A stretch of DNA of 64,000 nt from Mytilus edulis (GCF_963676685.1 NC_092346.1:50807062-50871061); one strand, 5' to 3'; shown: positions 1-13,254, numbered from the stretch's first letter. The notes: generated by a model not told the origin, from the letters alone. Made by a program: numbers and translations.

Positions 1-888
1 AAAATCATGTTTGATATGTCTGCCTGTTTTGTTACATACAAAGATTGGCAAAAATGTGTTTCTCTTTTTCTGTGGTCCAGGGTTCATGGTATTTTCGATA
101 AGAAAGACAAAGATGTATAGCGGAGAGCATGGTACCAATAGGCGTATTCAGAATTTTCTAAAACCACGGGTAATAATTATACCTGAACTTCGAATTTGCA
201 CCTTATAATCAGCTTGACTATATACCAAATGACAATACGACTTCTCAAAATCGAGACTAAGAATAAGATGTATGTTGTTTAATTCGATTACGGACCTGCG
301 AATTCGCGGATATGGTCTTGTCTCGATAACGATCCCCATAACATTATTTTGACTCCTTACTTATGCTCTTTCGACTTCAATTTTAAATTGTAATTTTTCT
401 TTTAAATTCCACCTAGTAGGTACATACTAGTTTTTAAAAAGTTTATCTTTTCAATACATGCAAAATATAAAGAAAATAAATCAGGATACTGTTATTTCAT
501 GTGATGTCAAATTTGTTAAAAGCGCCTTTTCTTAATTCGTAACTAAGAATGATCATAACCAGATCTGTGTGTTAAAATGAATTCTCCACTTTTGAGAATT
601 TATATTGTTATTAAACTTAACAGCGTATAATTAGTTGCCTCTTGGTTGGTTTTATACATTATATTTTAAGTAACAGTAACTGGTCATTTCATTTTGTATT
701 GTTTTTTTTTCCCCGATTCGTTCCAATTTTCTTTCCTTTCGCACTTTACAGGTATCCCTCTCTTCACCTCTTTTAGTTTTTATCATTTAGTGAAATCAAC
801 TTCACAAATATATCATATAATATATTCATATAACAAAAGACACGTTTAAAACTCTTGACTTGTCTTATTAGGTCCTATTTAATAAAGA

Positions 889-1165
889 GTTACGGCCATC
901 ACAATTTTAAGTTACGACCATCCTGAAAATTTTTGTTTTTTTAGTTACGACCATCATGCTCGAATTATTGAATGATCATTTTACGAAAATTGGAATGTTT
1001 TTATGTATCAAATTTTGTTTCAATATCAATGCACTGACGATTAGTATGTATGAGACAAGCGGTTTTACTGAAACATATTTTTACTGCACGAAAATCGGAA
1101 AAGAAAAATTTATCCCTAGAGTTGTCTCCCATCTTCGGATGGTCGTAACTTAGTTACGACCATCC
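889..1165. mobile_element. Palindromic MITE-like segment with AGTTACGACCATC repeats
   Basis: AGTTACGACCATC or a one-base variant occurs near 889, 910 and 943. Its inverse GATGGTCGTAACT lies at 1138-1150 and is followed at once by another direct copy (1152-1164), forming a near-perfect palindrome. The equivalent in copy B lies near 5520-5797, where the palindrome centre reads TTTAA rather than T. This suggests a small inverted-repeat element. No transposase is present. Confidence 0.5.
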
Positions 1166-2215
1166 GCTTACCACCAGTGATATATAAACAAACATTATAT
1201 CAACGATTCTACAAATTATTGAAAGAGTGTCGTGCGGTTATTTATACATCTGCAAGTTAACAATTAAAACACGCAGACAAACTGACATCTTTGTAAATAT
1301 TTTTTTTTGTTCTGCATAAAATTTATTGTATACAAGTCTACAAAAACGTTTTAAAAAGTTTAGTAAATAGTTATTTTTCCATAAGTGTACATGTGTATGC
1401 TAGAAGTATATATAGAATCAGTACATTATACACAACATGCGACAAAAAAGGGGGTAGTAATAACAGGAAACTAAATTAAACTAAGGCTTTGATCGATGTA
1501 AACTTCAATAAAACTGGATGTTACACAAGGGGAACAGGAAAATAAGAATATATTGCATCACTTACGACAACCTTTGAATTGACCAGTGACTTTTTTATTT
1601 ATTACTGACCAGCCACAACGAGATAATCCAACGAGTTTTATATGAAGTGTGGACCTAAATGTTCTTTATCTTTAAATATATAACGCTTATTCTGTAAAAT
1701 CCTCAATAAACAATTTGGAAAATTCTTCTATCATCAAATGATTTCTTAATTCTTGTCTGTGTCTACACTGTTGTATTAAATTATTATTTTATTTTCTGTT
1801 GTTATTCTTTATAATTTTGCAAACTTTTTTGTTCAATTTTTACATTCGCCAGTATCCGTTATTCTGCAACTCCCTTTGAGATCTTATTATATGTGACAAT
1901 AAATTAATGTCCTTCTCTCTCTGATTTTCGCTTTCTCTCAAGACATTGCACGGTCTTTGAAGCACGGTATATTTTCCAGAAGACACATCGTGTAAAACAT
2001 ACGGAGATTGAGATATAACTTAAAAACAGATGTACACATTAATGTTTAATATGCCTACCAAAATAATCCCCCCCCCCAAAAAAAAAAAATAAAATAAAAA
2101 AACACAACAAAAAACAAAAAACAAAATACAACCGCACACAGGCTGAGACATAACTCGTAAATGTTTGTTTTGTTATTTAGTTCATCCACACAAATGAGGG
2201 AAAGGGGGGGAGGGG

Positions 2216-2395
2216 GTCTGGGATCGGAACTCCGGGATCGGGTATTTTTAAATACGGGATTTCGGAATTAATCTGTTTGGGATCCGGGAATTCTTTTTTC
2301 GAATTTCGGGATTGCGGGATTTATTTTAAATTACTTTAAATTCGGGACCTCTGGATTTCATTTTTTAAAGTCCGGGATTTCGGAATCGGGACCCC
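2216..2395. repeat. Degenerate GGGATTTCGGGATC repeat
   Basis: Short interrupted units around GGGAT(C/T)(C/T)GG or GGGATTTCGG occupy about 180 bases and recur in copy B at about 6846-7040. The same family appears in opposite orientation at 40910-41090, and a related CCCG-rich block lies at 33400-33600. It is non-coding and of unknown origin. Confidence 0.6.
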
Positions 2396-3009
2396 TCCTA
2401 TTTTTTTAGTAGGTATATAGTAGTAGTATGATATAGATATGATCGATATAATCTCGTTCTCGACCTTAAAGTTTTATGGGTGAAATAGAATTGAGAACAG
2501 TTCTATTCTATATTTGAGATGCTACTTTCAGGGTACATTTTTATTTTTTATTCGGTTAATTTTTACCCATATATAGATATATAGAACAATTTCCAGGAGA
2601 CAACCATACGAATCAATACTAGTAAGAAAATTCTTTTAAGGATCCACTGAATGTTCTTTTATTAGGATACAAGTGTGGACACAGATGAGTGTGGATAGTA
2701 TGTTTGGATGTTTGACAGTGTCTTATGACAAAAGGAGTTCTATGTTTTTCCTATATGGTGTTATTAACTGTGTTGCACGATGACAACCAATCTGAGCATT
2801 AGGAGTGTTATTTATTAAAAAAATATATATGTCCAAGGCATGTAGGAGACAGTAATTACATTAGTTACCAAATTATTATGATATAATATGTTCTACATCT
2901 TTGATTTTGGATACATTTTGTAGCTAGGAGAGCAACAAATAATAGCTAGGTTCTTTTTTCACATGTTTTTTTCTAAATGGAACATGATATCTAGTTTTGA
3001 GAACATGAT

Positions 3010-3275
3010 ATAAGGAGCCTGTAATTCAGTGGTTGTCGTTTGTTTATGTGTTACATATTAGTTTTTTGTTTATTTTTTTGATAAAAAATAAGGCCATTAG
3101 TTTTCTCGCTTGAATTGTTTTACATTGTCATTTCGGGGCCTTTTATAGCTGATTATGCCGTATTGACTTTGCTGGTTTATCCCCGTACAGTGACATGTAG
3201 TTGTTAATTTCTGTGTCGATTTGGTCTCTTGTGTAGAATTGTCTCATTGGCAATCATACCACCTCTTTTTTATAT
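3010..3275. repeat. Dispersed bivalve repeat (ends in TTGTCTCATTGGCAATCAT)
   Basis: This block contains TTCTGTGTCGATTTGGTCTC followed by TTGTCTCATTGGCAATCAT. Related copies lie at 7650-7917, 35280-35375, 41140-41350, 53540-53635 and, reversed, 55940-55980. I recognise it as a common Mytilus-type dispersed repeat, but its class is not clear from sequence alone. Confidence 0.65.
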
Positions 3276-3989
3276 GTATTTGCTTACTATTGGTATGGTT
3301 CTATTTATATTACTTTGTGGTGGATCGTCGGTATCATTAGTTAAAATTTTGTTAAAATGTTCAATTGTTCCTCAGATTAGAATACATTTATTGGTTTTTA
3401 GTAATGACAATGCCTGACATGATGCTTGGGGATAGATGAGCTAGGAAGTAAACTTCTGTGCTGATTTATATCAATTCTTTGATTATATCTCCTCCAAAGC
3501 TGGTCGAAGTAAAGAAAATTTTGACAAATATGAAAATGATTTCATCAAAAAACTTTTGTGAGCATGCTTCAATGACTCATAACTGCTCCAAAAGTAATCT
3601 GATAGAATTTCAAGCATGTTAAGCCAATATTATCAACATCTACTTAATTAGTCTTAATATGTCTAAATATCTAAAAAGTCATAGTATTCAAAAGGTAATG
3701 CAAAGTTATTCCTTTTCATTTTTTGTATGTTATATGGATACAAATATAAGTGATACATGTACCAATACAATATTTGTTGTGGTATGAAAGTGTAGTAATT
3801 ATCATTTACTGTAACAATGTTAATTCACACAAATTAAGAAATAAACAAATGAATGGACCAGATGCTCCACAGGGCGCAGTTTTATACGACTGCAGAGGTC
3901 GAACCCTGAACGGTTGGGGCTAGTATGGACACAACATTCATATTATCCTGGCTACAAGCTATGTATGAATACTATTTGCTGAAGTCCTT

Positions 3990-4540
3990 TTGCTGAAATT
4001 CAAAAAAAAAAAAAAAAAATACATTATCATCAGCATATATTAAACAATGTAAATTGCTAACCCCTTTAATATTCTTTAGAAAGAAGTTTAAGGATTCATA
4101 CTGTGAAGGATTTTTTTTAACTCGTGTAGTAATTTTGACTCTAAATATGCCTCCTCTAGTAGTGGAAAGATGATCCCAAATTGTCAAGCCTGCCTGTGCC
4201 AGTATCTGATCATAGACTTTGCAATGACAAAATACAGAGTGAATCTACCGAGTTAAGAAAGATTGGCAAAATGTGTTTCTCTTTTGGTAACACCAAGTAA
4301 ATGTTTACAAAATTCAATGCGTAGTCTTTCCGAAAGAATCTTAGGATAAGCCTGCTCTACATTTGTAGTCATAGATTTTTTTTAAAGGGTTGAAATATCC
4401 CCAAATTTTAGTACTATATAAGAGAATAGGTTTTATTGTATGCTCAAAAACAATCAGGCTGTTTTTTAAACTTGGATTCAGTGACAGAAAGTCCTTGCGT
4501 AGCTTATGGTAGGTTTTTAACGCCTTATTATACAATTCTC
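3990..4540 (-). pseudogene. LINE ORF2 C-terminal fragment, frameshifted
   Basis: Read on the minus strand, 4535-4341 encodes a block with IKPILLYSTKIWG, typical of the region just after the reverse transcriptase palm in non-LTR retrotransposons. After a frameshift, 4320-4260 encodes IEFCKHLLGVTK. Then 4253-4145 encodes LGRFTLYFVIAKSMIRYWHR and a PLLEEAYL block, again with stops. The order matches the C-terminal tail of a LINE ORF2. It is decayed, with at least two frameshifts and in-frame stops. It occupies most of the 690 bp spacer between the duplication copies, and a short similar stretch (AAAGATTGGCAAAA) sits at the left end of both copies, so the duplication breakpoint may lie in LINE sequence. 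Confidence 0.7.
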
Positions 4541-4631
4541 TCTGAGCGAAGGAAAAAAATCCAGATGCACTAAAAGTTATTCCTTAATATTAACAATGTT
4601 GAGCGCAATCAATAAGTCTGTTATTAAAATA

Positions 4632-7600
4632 AAAATCATGTTTGATATGTCTGCCTGTTTTGTTACATACAAAGATTGGCAAAAATGTGTTTCTCTTTTT
4701 CTGTGGTCCAGGGTTCATGGTATTTTCGATAAGAAAGACAAAGATGTATAGCGGAGAGCATGGTACCAATAGGCGTATTCAGAATTTTCTAAAACCACGG
4801 GTAATAATTATACCTGAACTTCGAATTTGCACCTTATAATCAGCTTGACTATATACCAAATGACAATACGACTTCTCAAAATCGAGACTAAGAATAAGAT
4901 GTATGTTGTTTAATTCGATTACGGACCTGCGAATTCGCGGATATGGTCTTGTCTCGATAACGATCCCCATAACATTATTTTGACTCCTTACTTATGCTCT
5001 TTCGACTTCAATTTTAAATTGTAATTTTTCTTTTAAATTCCACCTAGTAGGTACATACTAGTTTTTAAAAAGTTTATCTTTTCAATACATGCAAAATATA
5101 AAGAAAATAAATCAGGATACTGTTATTTCATGTGATGTCAAATTTGTTAAAAGCGCCTTTTCTTAATTCGTAACTAAGAATGATCATAACCAGATCTGTG
5201 TGTTAAAATGAATTCTCCACTTTTGAGAATTTATATTGTTATTAAACTTAACAGCTTATAATTAGTTGCCTCTTGGTTGGTTTTATACATTATATTTTAA
5301 GTAACAGTAACTGGTCATTTCATTTTGTATTGGTTTTTCTTCCCCGATTCGTTCCTATTTTCTTTCCTTTCGCACTTTACAGGTATCCCTCTCTTCACCT
5401 CTTTTAGTTTTTATCATTTAGTGAAATCAACTTCACAAATATATCATATAATATATTCATATAACAAAAGACACGTTTAAAACTCTTGACTTGTCTTATT
5501 AGGTCCTATTTAATAAAGAGTTACGGCCATCACAATTTTAAGTTACGACCATCCTGAAAATTTTTGTTTTTTTAGTTACGACCATCATGCTCGAATTATT
5601 GAATGATCATTTTACGAAAATTGGAATGTTTTTATGTATCAAATTTTGTTTCAATATCAATGCACTGACGATTAGTATGTATGAGACAAGCGGTTTTACT
5701 GAAACATATTTTTACTGCACGAAAATCGGAAAAGAAAAATTTATCCCTAGAGTTGTCTCCCATCTTCGGATGGTCGTAACTTTAAGTTACGACCATCCGC
5801 TTACCACCAGTGATATATAAACAAACATTATATCAACGATTCTACAAATTATTGAAAGAGTGTCGTGCGGTTATTTATACATGATCTGCAAGTTAACAAT
5901 TAAAACACGCAGACAAACTGACATCTTTGTAAATATTTTTTTTTTGTTCTGCATAAAATTTATTGTATACAAGTCTACAAAAACGTTTTAAAAAGTTTAG
6001 TAAATAGTTATTTTTCCATAAGTGTACATGTGTATGCTAGAAGTATATATAGAATCAGTACATTATACACAACATGCGACAAAAAAGGGGGTAGTAATAA
6101 CAGGAAACTAAATTAAACTAAGGCTTTGATCGATGTAAACTTCAATAAAACTGGATGTTACACAAGGGGAACAGGAAAATAAGAATATATTGCATCACTT
6201 ACGACAACCTTTGAATTGACCAGTGACTTTTTTATTTATTACTGACCAGCCACAACGAGATAATCCAACGAGTTTTATATGAAGTGTGGACCTAAATGTT
6301 CTTTATCTTTAAATATATAACGCTTATTCTGTAAAATCCTCAATAAACAATTTGGAAAATTCTTCTATCATCAAATGATTTCTTAATTCTTGTCTGTGTC
6401 TACACTGTTGTATTAAATTATTATTTTATTTTCTGTTGTTATTCTTTATAATTTTGCAAACTTTTTTGTTCAATTTTTACATTCGCCAGTATCCGTTATT
6501 CTGCAACTCCCTTTGAGATCTTATTATAAGTGACAATAAATTAATGTCCTTCTCTCTCTGATTTTCGCTTTCTCTCAAGACATTGCACGGTCTTTGAAGC
6601 ACGGTATATTTTCCAGAAGACACATCGTGTAAAACATACGGAGATTGAGATATAACTTAAAAACAGATGTACACATTAATGTTTAATATGCCTACCAAAA
6701 TAATCCCCCCCCCCCCCCCCCCAAAAAAAAAATAAAATAAAAAAACACAACAAAAAACAAAAAACAAAATACAACCGCACACAGGCTGAGACATGACTCG
6801 TAAATGTTTGTTTTGTTATTTAGTTCATCCACACAAATGAGGGAAAGGGGGGGAGGGGGGTCTGGGATCGGAACTCCGGGATCGGGTATTTTTAAATACG
6901 GGATTTCGGAATTAATCTGTTTGGGATCCGGGAATTCTTTTTTCGAATTTCGGGATTGCGGGATTTATTTTAAATTACTTTAAATTCGGGACCTCTGGAT
7001 TTCATTTTTTAAAGTCCGGGATTTCGGAATCGGGACCCCTCCTATTTTTTTAGTAGGTATATAGTAGTAGTATGATATAGATATGATCGATATAATCTCG
7101 TTCTCGACCTTCAAGTTTTATGGGTGAAATAGAATTGAGAACAGTTCTATTCTATATTTGAGATGCTACTTTCAGGGTACATTTTTATTTTTTATTCGGT
7201 TAATTTTTACCCATATATAGATATATGGAACAATTTCCAGGAGACAACCATACGAATCAATACTAGTAAGAAAATTCTTTTAAGGATCCACTGAATGTTC
7301 TTTTATTAGGATACAAGTGTGGACACAGATGAGTGTGGATAGTATGTTTGGATGTTTGACAGTGTCTTATGACAAAAGGAGTTCTATGTTTTTCCTATAT
7401 GGTGTTATTAACTGTGTTGCACGATGACAACCAATCTGAGCATTAGGAGTGTTATTTATTAAAAAAAAAATATGTCCAAGGCATGTAGGAGACAGTAATT
7501 ACATTAGTTACCAAATTATTATGATATAATATGTTCTACATCTTTGATTTTGGATACATTTTGTAGCTAGGAGAGCAACAAATAATAGCTAGGTTCTTTT

Positions 7601-8582
7601 TTCACATGTTTTTTTCTAAATGGGACATGATATCTAGTTTTGAGAACATGATATAAGGAGCCTGTAATTCAGTGGTTGTCGTTTGTTTATGTGTTACATA
7701 TTAGTTTTTTGTTTATTTTTTTGATAAAAAAAAGGCCATTAGTTTTCTCGCTTGAATTGTTTTACATTGTCATTTCGGGGCCTTTTATAGCTGATTATGC
7801 CGTATTGACTTTGCTGGTTTATCCCCGTACAGTGACATGTAGTTGTTAATTTCTGTGTCGATTTGGTCTCTTGTGTAGAATTGTCTCATTGGCAATCATA
7901 CCACCTCTTTTTTATATGTATTTGCTTACTATTGGTATGGTTCTATTTATATTACTTTGTGGTGGATCGTCGGTATCATTAGTTAAAATTTTGTTAAAAT
8001 GTTCAATTGTTCCTCAGATTAGAATACATTTATTGGTTTTTAGTAATGACAATGCCTGACATGATGCTTGGGGATAGATGAGCTAGGAAGTAAACTTCTG
8101 TGCTGATTTATATCAATTCTTTGATTATATCTCCTCCAAAGCTGGTCGAAGTAAAGAAAATTTTGACAAATATGAAAATGATTTCATCAAAAAACTTTTG
8201 TGAGCATGCTTCAATGACTCATAACTGCTCCAAAAGTAATCTGATAGAATTTCAAGCATGTTAAGCCAATATTATCAACATCTACTTAATTAGTCTTAAT
8301 ATGTCTAAATATCTAAAAAGTCATAGTATTCAAAAGGTAATGCAAAGTTATTCCTTTTCATTTTTTGTATGTTATATGGATACAAATATAAGTGATACAT
8401 GTACCAATACAATATTTGTTGTGGTATGAAAGTGTAGTAATTATCATTTACTGTAACAATGTTAATTCACACAAATTAAGAAATAAACAAATGAATGGAC
8501 CAGATGCTCCACAGGGCGCAGTTTTATACGACTGCAGAGGTCGAACCCTGAACGGTTGGGGCTAGTATGGACACAACATTCA
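4632..8582. repeat. Large tandem duplication, copy B
   Basis: This is the second copy of 1-3940. At its right end the repeat continues into further sequence of the same dispersed family (8583 onward). Copy A instead switches abruptly at 3941 to unrelated sequence, so copy B probably keeps the original context. Short ORFs of 60-77 codons inside it are repeated in copy A and look non-coding. Confidence 0.93.
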
Positions 8583-10839
8583 AGCTGGAAACACACTCTG
8601 AATTTGGATTGTGATTAAATAGTTGACTAAGCTTAGGTTTCTGACACAAAATGAATGTGGTCTAATGAACTTAAAATATTTGTTTTGCTTTGGAGCAATT
8701 CACTATGTTGTTGAATATTTAAAATCCTTTCAAAAAAAAAATATTTGAAGAAATTTTCTTTTTAATTTCAGAAATGAGAAAAATTGACCCCCCTCCCCAA
8801 ATTTTTTTTCACCTCCCCCTTTTCCTTATTCAAAAATGATCTCAATTCAAATTTCTAATGGAGTTTGCAACAATAACTTCTCATTTAAAATACATCATAA
8901 AATATTAAAATATAAAATGTCATAGAGTCTTGGTTAAAATCAATAATAATTAATAGTAACTTCTAAAAAAATAAATGGGGAATGTGTCCAAAGGGACAAA
9001 GATGATGCCCCCGCTAGCATATAACGTTATAAAGGGACATAAATCAATGAAGCTGCCAAATATTAAACTTAAACTAAGTTTAGAGGTAATAAGCCTTATA
9101 TACACATTTCATTTAATTTAGTGGAGACAAACTTAAATTAAGAGATCAGAAAATAAAAAATTCTTCAATCTTTCCATTTGTAAAAGGGCATATTAACCCT
9201 AGAATGATAATCAAAGTGCTTGTAATCACTGAATGGTAATCAATGACTGCTTTAATTTATCAGTTGGTAATAAAGTGAATATTGCATTGTATATTGTATA
9301 AATAGCATTGATTTAAGTTGATTAAACTACTATTCTGAATAAAGAAAGATAACTCTTATTTTCAAAGAAGATATCATAAAGCATTGGTTTTAGGTTATTC
9401 AATAACAATTCTGGACGTTTTGGCCCTTAATTCCTAGAATGTTTGCCCCATAACCCACAAAATATATCCCAACCTTCTACTTATGGTATGAAACATTGTG
9501 TTACAATTTCAGAACAATTGAAATACTTATACACAACTTTTTGTACTGACACTCTAGATTAAGGCTTGTTTTGGGCACCTTTGTACCCCTTATTTCTAAA
9601 CCTTAGGGACCATAACCCCCAAAATCAATCCCAAGCTTCCTTTTGTGGTTATAAACATTGTGTTATAATTTTATTGATTTCTATTTACCAGTCGCGGATC
9701 CAGAAATTTTCATAAGAGGGACTGACTGACCTATGGTTAAATACTCCAATGGCAGTCTTTCCAGCTAAAATCTTGTGTGTAGAATGTGATATACCATTTT
9801 TGGGTCTATATACTGTCCTTTATCATGTTTATATTTAGGTCATTTTGACACAGCAAAATAAAAAAAAGATGTTAACTGTGATCTGGAAATTGAGTTCTTT
9901 TTTGCAAAATAAACCCACTAAAACTTAACTTTAAATGCAAAAGACCCTAAATGGCTAACAGATACAATTGCTATAGATAAAATTGAGAATGGAAATGGGT
10001 AATGTATCAAAGAGACAACAACCCGACCATAGAAAAAAACAACATATAGAGAATAGTCCATGATTAATCATGATATTAAAGAATTCATGAAATTTACACC
10101 TATTCTGTCAGTTGAATGGACTACATTGTAGAATGAGATAAGTTATAGAGAGTAAAAAACATAAAGGTTTTTTCCAACAGGTGTGGTGTAAATGAAATCA
10201 GTTGTATTTTATGGCTGACATATTTATGTATATACATTTGTACATGTATGTAGATCATTGGCTTTTCAACGCATTGATATTTTTCAATACCGATTATCTA
10301 TTTATTGTTCTATTGTTGGTATTTTTCAGCTTCCTAAAACAGTTTTCACACAACATGAATGCAAGCTTGAAAAGGTGTCCTCACACATTTTGACGTGGCT
10401 GCAAAAATTTTATTAGGATAATATTCCAAAAACATTAGACATGTGCTTTAAACCTGTTTTATTGTACCATGTGACTTTACTCATTTAAATAACTCTGGTC
10501 ATGTGATTACTGAGCTTTCTATATGCAATGAGAAATACAAAAGCATGCAAACAGAAAACTTATGTAAAAGATCTATAAGAAAAAGTCATTAAATATTCTT
10601 TGTCCTCAAAGAACGTAAGAAATAAAGTAAAAAGTATCCAAATTCTAAAAATTTCCCTTTGGGATCAAGTCAACATACACTTCTGAAATACATATTTGCA
10701 ACAAGTCACATGCATACAATATAGGATATTGTGCCCTTTTTCAGCATACATGCATACAATTAAAATATTAATGTTTTATGTCACACAATGTAAAATTTGA
10801 ATAAAGAGGTATATAAATAAAGGCAACAGTAGTATACCG
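8583..10839. other. Gene-free region with dispersed repeats
   Basis: No gene is seen. The region continues the dispersed repeat of copy B (8583-8680). It has a C/T-rich block at 8740-8870. A segment at 8980-9025 (GGGGAATGTGTCC) recurs inverted at 51470-51545. A pair of diverged ~170 bp direct repeats lies at 9420-9510 and 9580-9670 (CATAACCC, then ACATTGTGTTA). A GCGGATCCAGAAATTTTCA element lies at 9693-9735, with a relative inverted at 47050-47085. 10202-10393 is a short ORF without recognisable features. Confidence 0.55.
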
Positions 10840-11575
10840 CTGTTCAAAACTCGTAAATCCATGGACAAAAAACAAAATCGGGGTAACAATTCAATCTAAA
10901 ACTGAGGGAAACGCATTAAATATAAAAAGAGAACAACGACACAACATTAAAATGTAACACACACAGAAACGGACTAAGCATTAGACAAAATCCGATGAGA
11001 ATAACAAATATAACATCAAAACCAAATACATGAATAGGGATAGAAAAGTACCGGGACATGTCTTATAGTAATGTGAATTCACACTCAAATATAAGAGAAA
11101 TCGAACGACACAACGGAAACACAACGTTAAAATGTAACACACACAGAACGAACTATAATATAACAATGGCCATATTCCTGACTTGGTACAGGACATTTTT
11201 AAAGAAAAAAATGGTGGGTTGAACCTGGTTTTGTGGCATGCCACACCTCGCACTTTAATGGCAATGTTAAATATAACATTAAAATAACAACATAATATTA
11301 CAGGACTACAATACAAATAAATAGGAGAACATATTAGACAAAGAAACACATGAATAATAGCTAACAAAAGGTATCAGGTTTAAAATTCAATACGCCTGAA
11401 ACGTGCCTCGTCCACACAAGACTTACCAGTGACGCCCAGAAATAAAAGTTCGAAAGTCAAAACAAGTACAAAAAAGAGGGACGAAAGCTGTACAGCACTG
11501 AGGATCAACAGTTCAAAAAGGTTGTGCCAAATACGACTAGGGTTTTCTGCTTGGGATAAGAACATCCTTATTATT
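10840..11575. repeat. Dispersed bivalve repeat, long copy
   Basis: The block contains two diverged copies of CGACACAAC...GTTAAAATGTAACACACACAGAA (near 10936 and 11106) and a shared CAAAATCCGATGAGAATAACA segment. A second partial copy lies at 12060-12190. Part of the same family appears inverted at 49910-50010. The 128-codon ORF on the minus strand (10981-11367) is hydrophobic, biased and falls wholly within the repeat, so it is not called as a gene. Confidence 0.6.
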
Positions 11576-11679
11576 TAGAACAATTTATGCTATTGCAAAC
11601 AGTAAATTTTATCAAATGAATATAAAAGATATACATGATAAAACTGAAGTATAAACTAATTACAGAAAACAAAACCTGA

Positions 11680-11775
11680 AAAAAAGTGACGTCACATATA
11701 CGAAGTGGTGAAAAGGCACAAAAATTACGTCACATTTGAAATTTTGAAACAGCACAAAAATGACGTCACATTTGA
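11680..11775. repeat. Three short repeats carrying TGACGTCA or TACGTCA
   Basis: The motif (T/A)(G/T)ACGTCACAT(T/A)T occurs at about 11688, 11727 and 11761, separated by A-rich spacers with the word GGCACAAAAA or AGCACAAAAA. TGACGTCA is the CRE/ATF consensus, but no promoter or gene is adjacent, so a regulatory role is unsupported. Confidence 0.4.
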
Positions 11776-12397
11776 ATGACTAAAATGATATCTCAAAAAT
11801 AAGATGGAATTAGGATTGATTTAAGATTATATTTGAACTAAATACTGATATTACATTTAATAACAATGCACATTGCAATACTTATTAATAGCAAACTGAG
11901 GTAGCAATTAACTATATTATATAGATATTTCAGGTTTGTTTTTAATCTAACTTCAAACGTAAAACATCGTACAGATTACGTTGAACAAAATCAAATCTAA
12001 TAAATGAAGGCGGTGATTGATTTTCTTTACCATAACACATGAATATAATAGAAAAGACGTCAACACATTTGACAAAATCCGATGAGAATTACAAATATAA
12101 CATCAAACTAAATACATGAATTTGGGATAGATAAGTACCGTAACACGTCTTATAGTAATGCGAATTCAAACTCAGCAAAACAGTCACAATCGGGAATAAG
12201 TCACGTTCGGTAATTATAAAAAGATTATACGAAGTAATGACAAACCACAATCTACCATGTGGTAAAAATGTCCTTAGCTAGTTTGGTCAAAGACACATCG
12301 TATGGATCAACCAATTCGTGATGGTGTCCATAAAATTTACGGAGTGTCAATTTTAATCTGTCCTCCTCATAACTTTGTTGGAGCAGTTTCTGCGTAA

Positions 12398-13060
12398 GGT
12401 AGCACTCCACAGTTAGAAAATAAAATTAAAAATGAGCCACAAAATGTTTTATCATCTCCTATTCCTGGATTTCTAATACATTAACCCAACTGTTTGTGTT
12501 GTACATGTGCATATGTATGTAATCAGTATATTCCATAGATTTGATTTTCAAAAGTTAAAAGAGTGAAAATTAATTCCTTATATGTGTATCCATGGCAACA
12601 TTCTGCATTTATTTACCATAAAATATTGCAAAAAGGGGGGTTGACATGTCACATATCCCCCCAAAATTTGGATCAAACTAGAATTTCAATGCCTTTGAGT
12701 TATACCTTTTTTGAAACTGTTTTCATAAATCTTCCTAATGATCAAATAAAAAATGGGTGTCTTTCGCCTCATTTTTTCGTAAAATCCAATCACAAAGTTC
12801 GTGCGATAAAAAGTTGGAAAAAAACATTACAATAATTGCCGGACCAATGTATGGTAGGGACATGCAAATACGGACTGTCATGCAGAAAACAGCCTATATT
12901 ACATACTTTACATAACCTTGATGTTCATATAAACCCAATACAAAGGCTATTTTAATACTCAGCTATCCAAAAATGATTTTTATTGCACACTAGCTCTCAT
13001 ATTTGAAAAATCCACAGGGGCCAAAATGCGAAACTACACATCTAACTGTGGAGTGCTACC
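12398..13060. mobile_element. MITE with 20 bp perfect TIRs and TAA target duplication
   Basis: The left end reads GGTAGCACTCCACAGTTAGA (12398-12417), and its exact reverse complement closes the element at 13041-13060. TAA flanks both sides (12395-12397, 13061-13063). A three-base TWA target duplication with GG-starting TIRs fits the PIF/Harbinger superfamily. The 663 bp interior has a 90-codon ORF (12563-12835) with no transposase motif, so the element is non-autonomous. Confidence 0.8.
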
Positions 13061-13254
13061 TAAGGAGCACACTCCTGTATATGAAGTCCGTATAGTATGA
13101 ACAAGCACGAGAATAAAGTATCAATTGTAATATGTAAACACCATACGAATGGGCAGAGGGTATGTTACTGCTGAGAGAATATTTTCTGAAAGAATTGTAT
13201 CGTACTAGTTTTCATATTGAGGTAATACACACAACTATGGCAATCAATAAACAA

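Larger units (their letters stand above)
1..3940. repeat. Large tandem duplication, copy A (left end cut by window)
   Basis: Copy A is matched almost base for base by 4632-8582, at an offset of 4631 near the left and 4642 near the right. Differences seen by eye are a few substitutions and homopolymer or short indels, such as a longer C tract in copy B near 6706. Homology ends sharply after ACAACATTCA. The copied sequence has no convincing gene; it holds palindromic motifs near 890-1165, a degenerate GGGATTTCGG repeat at 2216-2395 and a dispersed repeat at 3010-3275. The copies are either a recent duplication or an assembly (haplotype) artefact. Confidence 0.93.

Noticed and set aside
3972..4187. 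YADD in a minus-strand ORF, resembling an RT active site
   Set aside because: The neighbouring frame carries the true LINE homology (LGRFTLYFVIAKSMIRYW), which lies downstream of the palm, so YADD here is a chance out-of-frame string.
10981..11367. 128-codon hydrophobic ORF, minus strand
   Set aside because: It lies wholly inside a dispersed repeat with no recognisable domain; apparent membrane segments reflect A/T-rich composition.
11680..11775. CRE enhancer cluster
   Set aside because: TGACGTCA words are within short tandem repeats far from any gene, so repeat origin is the simpler reading.
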